The notes under the pieces were generated by a model that was not told the DNA's origin, searched no databases, and worked only from the letters and a program-made list of their open reading frames with translations. The position numbers were made by a program, and so were the translations under genes. A stretch of DNA of 64,000 bases, taken from positions 24,000-87,999 of the forward strand of contig JAGBCQ010000023.1 of assembly GCA_017937925.1 (NCBI GenBank), given 5' to 3'. Below, piece after piece: positions 41,444-50,865 of the stretch. The stretch's first letter is position 1; each line of letters opens with the position of its first letter. Origin of the DNA: Paraprevotella sp. (GTDB taxonomy: Bacteria > Bacteroidota > Bacteroidia > Bacteroidales > Bacteroidaceae).

Positions 41444-44400
41444 ATGCAAAACAAAGGATTTGTTAAAGTTTTCGCTTTACTGCTGACCCTTGTGTGCGTA
41501 TTCTATCTTTCCTTTTCATTCGTGACTAACCATCACATGAATAAGGTGGAGGAAATTACTCAAACACAAGGTGAAGAAGCCGGCGTGCATTACTTGGATT
41601 CTGTTTTGAACAATCCGGTATGGTTGGGCGCATACTCATTGAAGGAGTGCCGCGAAATGGAGATTGGTTTAGGTTTGGATTTGAAGGGTGGTATGAATGT
41701 CATCCTTGAGGTTTCAGTACCTGATGTGATTAAGGCTTTGGCCGACCACAAAACCGACCCTCTTTTCAACGAGGCTGTAGCAGAAGCTGCGAAAGAGGCT
41801 AAAAAGAGCCAACGTGATTTTATTACCCTGTTTGTTGAGACTTATAAGGCTAAAGCGCCCGAAAGCAATTTGGCTGAGTTGTTCGCTACTCAACAATTGA
41901 AAGGTAAAGTGACAACTAAGAGTACTGACGCAGAGGTAGAGAAAGTGTTACGTGACGAAGTTGAGGCTGCTATTGACAACTCATACAACGTGTTGCGTAC
42001 TCGTATCGACCGCTTCGGTGTGGTACAACCCAACATTCAGACGCTTGAAGGACAGATGGGTCGTATCATGGTTGAAATGCCCGGTGTGAAAGAGCCGGAA
42101 CGTGTGCGTAAGTTGTTACAAGGTAGTGCTAATCTTGAGTTCTGGGAAACTTACAATTCTCAAGAGATTGTACCGTTCTTGGCAACGTTGGATTCACGTT
42201 TGGCTGCTGAGAACTTTAATGGAGAAGTTGTTGATACTGCCGTTGTTGAGCCTGTAGAAGACGTTGTCGTAGAAGATACTGCTAAAGTGGCAAGCAAAGG
42301 TTTGGCAGATGCATTGAAGGGTGCAACAGGTGCTGACGTAAAAACATCACCTGAGGCTGATGCCCAAATGAAGAAGAACCATCCGTTGGCTTCTGTGCTT
42401 CAGTTTGCGCAAGGCCCTGCAGGAAGTGTTGTAGGTTATGCCAACTGGAGAGATACAGCTGAAGTGAATCGTTGTTTGGCTGCAGATGTTGCTAAGGAGG
42501 TTTTGCCAAACGATTTGAAACTTTATTGGGGTGTTAAGGCTGTTGGTACAGGTAGCGCCGCTGATATATTCGAACTTTATGCCATTAAGGTAACTGAACG
42601 TAGCGGACGCGCTCCGTTGGAAGGCGATGTGGTGACACAAGCTAAAGACGACTATGAGCAGAACGGTCGTCCTTGCGTCAGTATGACCATGAATTCCGAT
42701 GGTGCTCGTCGTTGGGCTTCTTTGACCAAAAGAAACGTAAAGCGTTGCATCGCCATTGTTTTGGATGGTTATGTATATAGCGCGCCGACAGTGCAAAATG
42801 AAATCACAGGTGGTGTTTCTTCTATTACAGGAAACTTCACTTTGGAGGATACTCGCGACCTTGCTAATGTATTGAACACAGGTAAGATGCCGGCTCCTGC
42901 GCACATCGTGTCTGAGCAAGTGGTAGGTCCTTCTTTGGGTCAAGAGTCTATCAACCAAGGTATCACATCATTCATCATCGCATTCATCCTTTTGATGATT
43001 TACATGTGCGGTATGTATGGATTGATTCCGGGTATGGTGGCAAATGGCGCTTTGATTCTTAACTTGTTCTTTACGCTCGGTATTTTGACTTCGTTCCAAG
43101 CTGCATTGACCATGTCTGGTATTGCCGGTATCGTACTCTCATTGGGTATGGCTGTGGATGCCAACGTGTTGATTTATGAGCGTACTAAGGAAGAATTGCG
43201 TGCCGGAAAGGGTGTGCGTGCAGCATTGGCCGATGGTTATTCAAACGCATTCTCGGCTATCTTCGACTCTAACTTGACTTCAATCATTACCGGTATCATT
43301 CTTTATAACTTCGGTACAGGTCCGATTCGTGGTTTCGCTACGACTTTGATTATCGGTATTTTGGTATCATTCTTTACTGCTGTATTCTTGACACGTATTG
43401 TTTACGAATACTTCTTGGGTAAAGAGAAATGGATGAACTTGACGTTTACAACACCTGTTTCACGTAAGTTCTTGCAAGATACTCACTACAAGTTCATGAG
43501 TGCTTATAAGAAGTCATTTATTGTATTCGGTATTTTGATTCTTGTCAGTGTGGCTTCTTTGTTCGTTCGCGGATTGAGTAAGGGTATCGACTTTACAGGA
43601 GGACGTAACTTCGTTGTTATGTTTGAAAAGCAAGTAGAACCTGAGACTGTTCGTACATTGTTGCAAAACCAATTTGGTGAAGCTAATGTGCAAGTCATTG
43701 CTTTGGGAACAGACCATAAGACAGTGCGTATCTCTACCAACTACCGTATTGATGATGATGGAACAGAAATAGATTCTGAGATTGAAACAACTTTGTTCAA
43801 TGTATTGAAACAAGGAGACTTGCTTTCACAGGATTTGGATTTGTCTACGTTTATCAACCGTGACGAGCGTGCCGGAGGTTCTATCATTAGTTCTGAGAAA
43901 GTTGGTCCGTCTGTGGCTGAGGATATTACGCATGGAGCGATTATTTCAGTGATTTTGGCACTTATCGCTATCTTCTTGTACATTTTGCTCCGTTTCCGTA
44001 ATGTTGCATTCTCTGTCGGTGCTGTAACTGCATTGACTATCGATACATTACTGATTATGGGTGTATATTCAATTTGTTGGGGTTGGGTACCGTTCTCTTT
44101 GGAAATCGACCAAACATTTATCGGTGCCATCTTGACAGCTATCGGTTATTCAATCAATGATAAGGTGGTGGTATTCGACCGTATTCGTGAGTTCTTGGGA
44201 TTGTATCCTAAGCGCGACCGTCAACGTTTGTTCAATGACTCTTTGAATACAACTTTGACACGTACCATCAACACCTCATTGACAACGCTTGTTGTGTTGT
44301 TGTGCATCTTCTTCCTTGGAGGTGAAAGCATCCGCAGCTTCGCGTTCGCCATGATTCTGGGTGTGGTAATCGGTACTTGTTCTTCTGTCTTCTTGGCCGC

Positions 44401-44455
44401 TCCCGTTGCCTACTTGACAATGGGTAAGCAAATTAAGGAAGATTCAGATAAGTAA
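41444..44455 (+). CDS. secDF: Fused protein translocase subunit SecDF
   Basis: The 1003-residue fusion of SecD (about 1-680) and SecF (about 685-1003) forms a 12-segment membrane protein that uses the proton motive force to pull secreted proteins out of SecYEG. SecD motifs are GLDLKGGMNVILEV, DRFGVVQPNIQ and AGIVLSLGMAVDANVLIYER; SecF motifs are GLSKGIDFTGG and AIGYSINDKVVVFDRIRE. A low-complexity acidic stretch within the first periplasmic domain (DTAVVEPVEDVVVEDTA) is typical of the long Bacteroidota form. It is monocistronic with promoter and strong terminator. Confidence 0.97.
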   Translation: MQNKGFVKVFALLLTLVCVFYLSFSFVTNHHMNKVEEITQTQGEEAGVHYLDSVLNNPVWLGAYSLKECREMEIGLGLDLKGGMNVILEVSVPDVIKALADHKTDPLFNEAVAEAAKEAKKSQRDFITLFVETYKAKAPESNLAELFATQQLKGKVTTKSTDAEVEKVLRDEVEAAIDNSYNVLRTRIDRFGVVQPNIQTLEGQMGRIMVEMPGVKEPERVRKLLQGSANLEFWETYNSQEIVPFLATLDSRLAAENFNGEVVDTAVVEPVEDVVVEDTAKVASKGLADALKGATGADVKTSPEADAQMKKNHPLASVLQFAQGPAGSVVGYANWRDTAEVNRCLAADVAKEVLPNDLKLYWGVKAVGTGSAADIFELYAIKVTERSGRAPLEGDVVTQAKDDYEQNGRPCVSMTMNSDGARRWASLTKRNVKRCIAIVLDGYVYSAPTVQNEITGGVSSITGNFTLEDTRDLANVLNTGKMPAPAHIVSEQVVGPSLGQESINQGITSFIIAFILLMIYMCGMYGLIPGMVANGALILNLFFTLGILTSFQAALTMSGIAGIVLSLGMAVDANVLIYERTKEELRAGKGVRAALADGYSNAFSAIFDSNLTSIITGIILYNFGTGPIRGFATTLIIGILVSFFTAVFLTRIVYEYFLGKEKWMNLTFTTPVSRKFLQDTHYKFMSAYKKSFIVFGILILVSVASLFVRGLSKGIDFTGGRNFVVMFEKQVEPETVRTLLQNQFGEANVQVIALGTDHKTVRISTNYRIDDDGTEIDSEIETTLFNVLKQGDLLSQDLDLSTFINRDERAGGSIISSEKVGPSVAEDITHGAIISVILALIAIFLYILLRFRNVAFSVGAVTALTIDTLLIMGVYSICWGWVPFSLEIDQTFIGAILTAIGYSINDKVVVFDRIREFLGLYPKRDRQRLFNDSLNTTLTRTINTSLTTLVVLLCIFFLGGESIRSFAFAMILGVVIGTCSSVFLAAPVAYLTMGKQIKEDSDK

Positions 44456-44477
44456 GATAAGTTTAAACCTATTTATA

Positions 44478-44517
44478 AAACGGTGGTTGCGTCATGATGC
44501 GACCACCGTTTTTTTAT
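44478..44517 (+). terminator. Terminator of secDF
   Basis: A stem of about 15 bp (44478-44492 with 44497-44511, with G-U pairs) is followed by a run of T. Confidence 0.9.
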
Positions 44518-44601
44518 TTTGCTTCGTTCGAAGAGGGCTGGTCGTCCGGTGCAGATTTTGTTATTGATGGTTCGGTGGAAAAACGGGAAGCGTTCGTCAT
44601 G

Positions 44602-44669
44602 AAAATTTCGGACGTCCGGCGTTTAAACGCAAGACGTTCGTCGTCGCGACGCCGGACGTCCGAAATTTT
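44602..44669. repeat. Palindromic dispersed repeat element, copy 2
   Basis: A perfect 20-bp inverted repeat (44602-44621 and 44650-44669, arms AAAATTTCGGACGTCCGGCG and complement) flanks a 28-bp spacer. Its reverse complement matches copy 1 at 2053-2120 over a core of about 38 bp with one difference. It lies beyond the secDF terminator in noncoding sequence. Confidence 0.88.
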
Positions 44670-44848
44670 AGTATTTGTAACCGGTTGATTTCTAGTGTAG
44701 ATACAAGTGGCGAAAAACAAGCCTTAAGATAGAGACTAGTCTAAATAAAAATATAATTTTCGTGAACAGTTATTCAAAACCTATAAGAAAGATTTTCGAA
44801 ATATTATGGAACTGTGTCAAAATAGAAACACGCTATCAATGTGTCGTT

Positions 44849-44981
44849 CATTCCGAACCGAAAGGAGGAATCTCAACATTGCCACATGAGATTTCTCGTT
44901 GCTTCGACCTATAGGAATGACAAAATGATAATCAAATTATATTTTGAAACAGCCTCGTTTCGACCTATAGAAATGATAAAA
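44849..44981. repeat. Degenerate intergenic inverted repeat plus partial direct copy
   Basis: CATTCCGAACCGAA...AATCTCA (44849-44874) is partly complementary to TGAGATTTCTCG...GGAATG (44887-44919). The right half is partly repeated at 44954-44981 (CTCGTTTCGACCTATAG). The pattern resembles the CATTCC/GGAATG hairpin repeats common between Bacteroidota genes. The rest of 44700-45020 is AT-rich with no gene seen. Confidence 0.55.
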
Positions 44982-45023
44982 GAAAACTTGTTTTATTATA
45001 TTACCTGACCTTTCAAAAAAAAG

Positions 45024-45095
45024 TACCCCCGCCGGGAATCGAACCCGGATTGGCGGTTTAGGAAACCGTAGTTCTATCCATTGAACTACAGGGGC
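45024..45095 (-). tRNA. tRNA-Arg (anticodon CCT)
   Basis: The 72-nt cloverleaf on the minus strand has acceptor GCCCCTG paired with CGGGGGT (G1-U72 wobble), D-arm GTTC/GAAC, and anticodon loop TTCCTAA with CCT. The T-arm is CCGGG/CCCGG around TTCGATT, with discriminator A. The CCA end is not encoded. The anticodon stem closes with an A27-C43 mismatch. It reads AGG codons. Confidence 0.9.
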
Positions 45096-45240
45096 TCACT
45101 TTGATGCGTGCAAAGTTAGTGCTTTCTCGTTAAAATGCCATTCTTTGCATGAAAATATTTTGTATTACAACAATTCTTTACGATATTTGCATTTAATTCA
45201 AAGGTAAAAAGAGTAATAAAATCTAATTAACGCTATAATT

Positions 45241-47088
45241 ATGGCAGATACAATGGAAGTGAAAGACTTGGACCAAGTAGTGGTTCGTTTTTCCGGAGAT
45301 TCCGGCGACGGTATGCAGTTGGCTGGAAATATTTTTTCTACCGTTTCCGCTACGGTAGGTAATGACATTTGTACTTTTCCCGATTATCCGGCAGATATAC
45401 GTGCTCCGCAGGGCTCACTGACCGGTGTGTCCGGTTTTCAAGTACATATCGGTGCGGAGCGAGTTTATACTCCCGGTGATCAATGTGATGTGTTGGTAGC
45501 AATGAATGCTGCCGCTCTCAAGACACAATATAAATATGCCAAACCGACGGCTTGTATTATTATTGATACAGATTGTTTCCAAGCTAAGGATTTGGAGAAA
45601 GCAGCATTTACAACGGACAACCCGATTGAGGAATTGGGTATAAAGAACGACGTGATAGCGGCGCCCATCTCACAGATGGTAAAGGATTGTCTGTCAGACT
45701 CTGGCATGGACAATAAAGCCGTGTTGAAGTGCCGCAATATGTTCGCTTTGGGTTTGGTGTGCTGGTTGTTCAATCGCGACCTCGAAATAGCATTCAATAT
45801 GTTGCGTGAGAAATTCGCCAAGAAGCCCGCAGTTGCTGAGGCCAATATAAAGGTGATTCAGGCCGGATATGATTACGGAGCGAACACGCATGCTTCCGTT
45901 GCACATACCTATAAGGTAGAATCTAAGACAAAGAAACCCGGTAAGTACATGGACATCATGGGTAATAAGGCTACGGCTTACGGTTTCATCGCTGCAGCAG
46001 AAAAGGCAGGCTTGCGCCTGTTCTTAGGTTCTTATCCCATTACTCCCGCAACCGATGTGTTGCATGAGTTGTCAAAACATAAGAGTTTGGGAGTGACGAC
46101 AGTGCAATGTGAGGACGAAATCGCCGGTTGCGCTTCATCGGTAGGTGCGGCTTTTGCCGGTGCGTTGGCTGTGACATCTACTTCCGGTCCCGGAGTTTGT
46201 TTGAAATCAGAAGCAATGAACTTGGCGGTGATTACGGAGTTGCCGTTGGTGGTGTTGAATGTGCAGCGTGGCGGTCCTTCTACTGGTCTTCCAACGAAGA
46301 GTGAGCAAACAGACTTGTTGCAAGCCTTGTTCGGACGTAATGGCGAATCGCCTATGCCAGTTATGGCAGCTACGTCGCCAACCGACTGTTTTGACGCTGC
46401 CTATTATGCGTCAAAGATGGCTTTGGAACACATGACACCGGTGGTGTTGTTGACCGATGCTTTTGTGGCTAATGGTTCCGGTGCATTCAAATTACCCGAT
46501 TTGAACGACTATCCCGCTATCAATCCGCCTTTCGTGACACCGGAAATGGCAGGCAATTATACCCCCTATATCCGTAATGAGGAAAATCAGGTACGTTATT
46601 GGGCTATTCCGGGACAAGAGGGTTATACCCACATACTCGGAGGCTTGGAAAAGGACGGACGGACGGGCGCTATCAGTACCGATCCGGACAACCATGACAA
46701 GATGTGCCGTTTGCGTGCTGAAAAGGTGGCAAGAATCCCTGTGCCCGACGTGGAAGTGCAAGGATGTGCCGACAATGCCGAGTTGTTGATTGTAGGCTTT
46801 GGCGGAACGTATGGTCATTTGCGTTCGGCTATGGACGAGATGATTGCCGAAGGTAAGAAAGTGGCTTTGGCACACTTCTCATACATCAATCCGTTGCCTG
46901 CTAATACTGCTGCAGTGTTGCGTAAGTACAAGAAAGTGGTTGTGGCAGAGCAGACATTAGGTCAATTTGCCGGTTATCTGAGAATGAAAGTGGACGGTTT
47001 TGTACCTTATCAGTACAATGAAGTAAAAGGACAGCCGTTTGTTGTCAGCGAGTTGGTAGATACCTTTACTGAGATTTATAACAAATAG
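45241..47088 (+). CDS. korA: 2-oxoacid:acceptor oxidoreductase, alpha subunit (KorA type, gamma-alpha fusion)
   Basis: The 615-residue subunit forms, with KorB, a CoA-dependent 2-oxoacid ferredoxin oxidoreductase (2-oxoglutarate or related acid to acyl-CoA). The N-terminal gamma domain (about 1-200) has RFSGDSGDGMQLAGNIFS and FPDYPADIRAPQGSLTG. The alpha domain (about 230-600) has LGSYPITPATDVLHELS, ECEDEIAGC-like QCEDEIAGCASSVGAA, TSGPGVCLKSEAMNLA and VNVQRGGPSTGLPT. The fusion of gamma to alpha is the usual KorA layout. A box GATATTTG at 45182-45189 may be its promoter (one mismatch). The choice between 2-oxoglutarate and other oxoacids is not resolved. Confidence 0.93.
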   Translation: MADTMEVKDLDQVVVRFSGDSGDGMQLAGNIFSTVSATVGNDICTFPDYPADIRAPQGSLTGVSGFQVHIGAERVYTPGDQCDVLVAMNAAALKTQYKYAKPTACIIIDTDCFQAKDLEKAAFTTDNPIEELGIKNDVIAAPISQMVKDCLSDSGMDNKAVLKCRNMFALGLVCWLFNRDLEIAFNMLREKFAKKPAVAEANIKVIQAGYDYGANTHASVAHTYKVESKTKKPGKYMDIMGNKATAYGFIAAAEKAGLRLFLGSYPITPATDVLHELSKHKSLGVTTVQCEDEIAGCASSVGAAFAGALAVTSTSGPGVCLKSEAMNLAVITELPLVVLNVQRGGPSTGLPTKSEQTDLLQALFGRNGESPMPVMAATSPTDCFDAAYYASKMALEHMTPVVLLTDAFVANGSGAFKLPDLNDYPAINPPFVTPEMAGNYTPYIRNEENQVRYWAIPGQEGYTHILGGLEKDGRTGAISTDPDNHDKMCRLRAEKVARIPVPDVEVQGCADNAELLIVGFGGTYGHLRSAMDEMIAEGKKVALAHFSYINPLPANTAAVLRKYKKVVVAEQTLGQFAGYLRMKVDGFVPYQYNEVKGQPFVVSELVDTFTEIYNK

Positions 47089-47106
47089 TCGGACTTATTA
47101 GCATAT

Positions 47107-48117
47107 ATGAATATGACAGAATATACAGCAAAAGATTATAAGAAAGGACAACCGCGTTGGTGCCCGGGATGTGGCGACCACTTCTTCTTGGCGTCCTTGC
47201 ACAAGGCAATGGCTGAAATCGGTGTGGCACCTCATCAGACTGCCGTTATTTCCGGTATTGGATGTTCCAGCCGTTTACCTTACTATATGAATACATACGC
47301 CATGCAGACCATTCACGGTCGTGCGGCAGCCATTGCCACAGGTTTCAAGGTGGCAAATCCGGATATTTCTGTTTGGCAGATTTCCGGCGACGGTGATGGC
47401 TTGGCAATTGGTGGAAATCATTTTATTCATGCCGTTCGTCGTAATGTGGATATCAACATGATTCTGCTCAATAACCGTATTTATGGTTTGACAAAGGGAC
47501 AATATTCTCCTACGTCTCCTCGCGGTTTTGTCAGCAAATCATCGCCTTACGGAACCGTAGAGGACCCGTTCCGTCCTGCCGAACTTTGCTTTGGTGCGCG
47601 TGGACGTTTCTTTGCCCGTGCGGTCGCTACCGATGCTGCCGGAACGGTTGAAATCCTGAAGGCTGCCCATGCTCATAAAGGAGCTTCCGTCTGTGAGATT
47701 CTGCAGAACTGTGTAATTTTTAATGACGGTACGCACGAGTCGGTTTACTCTAAGGAAGGTCGCGCTAAGAACGCCATCTATTTGGAGCACGGCAAACCAA
47801 TGCTATTCGGTGAAAATAAGGAATTTGGTTTGATGCAGGAAGGCTTTGGCTTGAAAGTTGTGAAGTTGGGAGAGAATGGTGTAACGGAAAGCGACATCCT
47901 CGTTCACGATGCTCACTGTCAAGATAACACGCTTCATCTGAAGTTGGCGTTGATGGAAGGACCTGATTTCCCTATCGCATTAGGTGTGATTCGTGATGTT
48001 GAAGCGCCCACTTACAACGACGCCGTTCATGAGCAAATTGAGGAAATAAAAGCGAAAAAACCGTATCATAACTTCACGGAATTGCTTTACACCAATGATA
48101 TTTGGGAAGTGAAATAG
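47107..48117 (+). CDS. korB: 2-oxoacid:acceptor oxidoreductase, beta subunit (KorB type)
   Basis: The 336-residue thiamine-diphosphate-binding partner of KorA has the CxxC-type start RWCPGCGDHFFLASL, GIGCSSRLPYYMNTY, the ThDP/Mg motif GDGDGLAIGGNHFIHAVRRN with NNRIYGLTKGQYSPTS, and ends near NDIWEVK. No ferredoxin domain is fused, so electrons go to a separate ferredoxin. It starts 18 bp after korA and ends before a bidirectional terminator. The start codon may be the first or third residue (MNM). Confidence 0.93.
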   Translation: MNMTEYTAKDYKKGQPRWCPGCGDHFFLASLHKAMAEIGVAPHQTAVISGIGCSSRLPYYMNTYAMQTIHGRAAAIATGFKVANPDISVWQISGDGDGLAIGGNHFIHAVRRNVDINMILLNNRIYGLTKGQYSPTSPRGFVSKSSPYGTVEDPFRPAELCFGARGRFFARAVATDAAGTVEILKAAHAHKGASVCEILQNCVIFNDGTHESVYSKEGRAKNAIYLEHGKPMLFGENKEFGLMQEGFGLKVVKLGENGVTESDILVHDAHCQDNTLHLKLALMEGPDFPIALGVIRDVEAPTYNDAVHEQIEEIKAKKPYHNFTELLYTNDIWEVK

Positions 48118-48138
48118 AACAGACTTAATAATAACAAA

Positions 48139-48178
48139 TAGAGGGAGATAACGTAGCAACGAATCTCCCTCTATTTCT
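48139..48178. terminator. Bidirectional terminator between korB and upp
   Basis: A perfect 11-bp stem (48139-48149 with 48163-48173) and a T-rich tract lie between two convergent genes. Confidence 0.82.
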
Positions 48179-48191
48179 TTATGGTTTGTAC

Positions 48192-48851
48192 TTACAACTT
48201 ACCTCCGTAAGCCAAATCACCGGCATCGCCCAGTCCCGGAACGATATACATGTGGTCATTCAGTTCGGGGTCGATGGCGCCACACCAAAGTGTGTAGTCC
48301 GTATCGCCGAATACCTTTTTGATGTAATCCACACCCTGTTGGCTCGCGATGACACAGCAAAGATGAACTTTCTCCGGCGTGCCCTTTGTCTCAAAAGCCT
48401 TCAAACCCAACTCCATACTGCCACCGGTGGCCAGCATCGGGTCCGCAATAATAAGGGTTTTTCCGTTAAGGTCCGGTGTAGCAAGATAGTCAATGTGTAT
48501 GCCCACTTCGTGACATTCCTTGTCCTTGTAAAAACGGTAAGCCGACACAAAAGCGTTGTCAGCCTTGTCAAACACATTCAAGAAACCTTGATGAAACGGC
48601 AGACCTGCCCGAAAAATTGTACCCAAAACGATGTCGTCTTGTGGTAGGAGGGTGGGAGCAACGCCTAACGGTGTTTGCACGTTTTTCATGCCATAATCCA
48701 ATGTTTTGCTGATTTCGTAGGCCATGATTTCGCCGATGCGTTCCAAATTGCGACGGAACTGTGCGCGATGGCCTTGGATATTGATGTCTCTAAGCTCTGA
48801 CATGTACTGGTTTACAACAGAAAGTTGTTCTGCAAAGTTGATGATTTCCAT
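48192..48851 (-). CDS. upp: Uracil phosphoribosyltransferase
   Basis: The 219-residue enzyme salvages uracil with PRPP to make UMP. The PRPP motif is ADPMLATGGSM (about 135-145), and the uracil-binding C-terminus reads YIVPGLGDAGDLAYG. Length and motifs fit UPRTase. It is transcribed from its own promoter, convergent with korB. Confidence 0.94.
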   Translation of the reverse strand: MEIINFAEQLSVVNQYMSELRDINIQGHRAQFRRNLERIGEIMAYEISKTLDYGMKNVQTPLGVAPTLLPQDDIVLGTIFRAGLPFHQGFLNVFDKADNAFVSAYRFYKDKECHEVGIHIDYLATPDLNGKTLIIADPMLATGGSMELGLKAFETKGTPEKVHLCCVIASQQGVDYIKKVFGDTDYTLWCGAIDPELNDHMYIVPGLGDAGDLAYGGKL

Positions 48852-48880
48852 GAGTTGTCGGTATTATAAGTATTCGGTAA

Positions 48881-48888
48881 CAAATGTA
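48881..48888 (-). promoter_or_regulatory. -7 promoter box of upp
   Basis: The minus strand reads TACATTTG, 30 bp before the start codon. Confidence 0.65.
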
Positions 48889-49024
48889 GCAAATCTTAGT
48901 CGAAATGTAAACTCTGTGTAGCAAAAAAGTGGAAAGTCTCTGACTTTTGCTATTTTTAACGGAATAAAGTTTTTGAATTAAGAAAAATAATAGTCGGAAA
49001 CTTTTAAAAGAACGCAAAACTTCG

Positions 49025-49032
49025 TACTTTTG
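49025..49032 (+). promoter_or_regulatory. -7 promoter box of pckA
   Basis: TACTTTTG lies 52 bp before the pckA ATG at 49084. An in-frame codon at 49030 overlaps the box, so it is not the start. Confidence 0.65.
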
Positions 49033-49083
49033 TGTGCGGAAAAAGGGAAACTTAAAAGTAATTATCATTTAATATTTAAAGTA

Positions 49084-50691
49084 ATGGCAAATTTAGATTT
49101 AAGCAAGTACGGTATTACCGGTGCTGTGGAGGTTCTCCACAATCCTTCTTACGAGGTGTTGTTCGAAGAAGAAACTAAGGCTGGTCTTGAAGGTTTTGAG
49201 AAAGGTCAAGAGACTGAACTTGGTGCAGTGAACGTAATGACAGGTATCTATACAGGTCGTTCACCTAAAGATAAATTCTTCGTTTACAACGAGGCAAGCA
49301 AGGACACAGTTTGGTGGACTTCAGAAGAGTATAAGAACGATAACAAACCTTGTTCAGAAGAAGCATGGGCTGACTTGAAGGCTAAGGCTGTAAAGCAGTT
49401 GAGCGGCAAGCGTTTGTTCGTTGTTGATACATTCTGTGGCGCTAACGAAGCTACACGTTTGAAAGTACGTTTCATCATGGAGGTAGCATGGCAAGCACAC
49501 TTTGTAACAAACATGTTCATCCGTCCTACTGCTGAGGAGTTGGAAGCTTATGGCGAACCTGATTTCGTATGCTTCAATGCTTCTAAGGCTAAGGTTGACA
49601 ACTATAAAGAGTTGGGCTTGAACTCTGAGACAGCTACAGTGTTCAACTTGAAGACCAACGAACAAGTTATTTTGAATACTTGGTATGGTGGTGAGATGAA
49701 GAAAGGTATGTTCTCTATCATGAACTACTTGAACCCATTGCGTGGTATTGCTTCTATGCACTGCTCTGCCAACACTAACATGGAAGGAACTGATTCTGCA
49801 GTATTCTTCGGTTTGTCAGGAACAGGTAAGACTACATTGTCAACCGATCCGAAGCGTTTGTTGATTGGTGATGACGAGCACGGTTGGGACGAGGAAGGCG
49901 TATTCAACTACGAAGGTGGTTGCTATGCAAAGGTTATCAACTTGGATAAGGAGTCTGAGCCGGATATCTACAACGCAATCCGTCGCGACGCTTTGTTGGA
50001 GAACGTAACTGTTGCTGCCGATGGTAAGATTGACTTCGCTGATAAGAGCGTAACAGAGAATACTCGCGTTTCTTATCCTATCAATCATATCGAGAACATC
50101 GTTAAGCCTATCTCTAAGGGTCCTCACGCACATCAAGTTATCTTCTTGTCTGCTGACGCATTCGGTGTATTGCCTCCCGTTTCTATCTTGAACGATCAAC
50201 AAGCACAATACTACTTCTTGTCTGGTTTCACTGCTAAGTTGGCAGGTACAGAGCGTGGTATCACTGAGCCGACTCCTACATTCTCAGCTTGTTTCGGTGC
50301 TGCTTTCTTGAGCTTGCATCCTACAAAATATGCTGAAGAGTTGGTTAAGAAGATGAACAAGGTAGGTGCAAAGGCTTACTTGGTGAACACAGGATGGAAT
50401 GGTACAGGTAAGCGTATTTCTATTAAGGATACTCGTGGTATCATCGATGCTATCTTGGACGGTTCTATTGATAAGGCTCCGACTAAGACAATTCCTTTCT
50501 TCGACTTCGTTGTTCCAACTGAGTTGCCTAACGTTGATCCGAAGATTCTTGACCCACGTGACACTTACGAGTGCGCTTGTCAATGGGAAGAGAAAGCTAA
50601 GGATTTGGCTAGCCGCTTCATCAAGAACTTCGCTAAGTTCACAGGTAACGAAGCTGGTAAGGCATTGGTTGCTGCAGGTCCGAAGTTGTAA
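49084..50691 (+). CDS. pckA: Phosphoenolpyruvate carboxykinase (ATP)
   Basis: The 535-residue enzyme interconverts oxaloacetate and phosphoenolpyruvate with ATP/ADP; in anaerobic Bacteroidota it often runs toward CO2 fixation to make succinate. Motifs are [14 protein letters not shown], the P-loop [11 protein letters not shown] (about 243-253), the kinase-2 motif [20 protein letters not shown], and [10 protein letters not shown]. Codon usage is strongly biased toward a few codons (for example TTG, CGT, AAG), as expected of a very abundant protein. It has its own promoter and terminator. Confidence 0.97.
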   Translation: MANLDLSKYGITGAVEVLHNPSYEVLFEEETKAGLEGFEKGQETELGAVNVMTGIYTGRSPKDKFFVYNEASKDTVWWTSEEYKNDNKPCSEEAWADLKAKAVKQLSGKRLFVVDTFCGANEATRLKVRFIMEVAWQAHFVTNMFIRPTAEELEAYGEPDFVCFNASKAKVDNYKELGLNSETATVFNLKTNEQVILNTWYGGEMKKGMFSIMNYLNPLRGIASMHCSANTNMEGTDSAVFFGLSGTGKTTLSTDPKRLLIGDDEHGWDEEGVFNYEGGCYAKVINLDKESEPDIYNAIRRDALLENVTVAADGKIDFADKSVTENTRVSYPINHIENIVKPISKGPHAHQVIFLSADAFGVLPPVSILNDQQAQYYFLSGFTAKLAGTERGITEPTPTFSACFGAAFLSLHPTKYAEELVKKMNKVGAKAYLVNTGWNGTGKRISIKDTRGIIDAILDGSIDKAPTKTIPFFDFVVPTELPNVDPKILDPRDTYECACQWEEKAKDLASRFIKNFAKFTGNEAGKALVAAGPKL

Positions 50692-50715
50692 TCAGATACA
50701 ATTAGACAATATGAT

Positions 50716-50750
50716 AAGGGCTCGTCTCAATGAGGCGAGCCCTATTTTGT
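50716..50750 (+). terminator. Terminator of pckA
   Basis: AGGGCTCG (50717-50724) pairs with CGAGCCCT (50736-50743), followed by ATTTTG. Confidence 0.75.
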
Positions 50751-50836
50751 ATGCCTATGCCGTGCGATTTTTATAAAAAACGTATAAAAATAACAGTTTG
50801 TATAGTATTGTTTTGGAGCGACCCTGTGTTTTTTCG

Positions 50837-50844
50837 TATCTTTG
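50837..50844 (+). promoter_or_regulatory. -7 promoter box of dsbD
   Basis: TATCTTTG lies 22 bp before the ATG at 50866. Confidence 0.65.
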
Positions 50845-50865
50845 CGCATTAAATCAATCTAAGTT

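Noticed and set aside
42347-42958. Long antisense frame within secDF
   Set aside because: secDF is a clear, complete gene on the other strand; the antisense frame has no recognisable motifs and arises from biased codon use.
44494-44720. Short frames through the palindromic repeat element
   Set aside because: Both strands give frames only because the inverted repeat is free of stops; the encoded peptides mirror each other (SDVRR...).
48186-48647. Plus-strand frame over upp
   Set aside because: upp motifs on the minus strand are complete, and the convergent terminator lies just before this frame.
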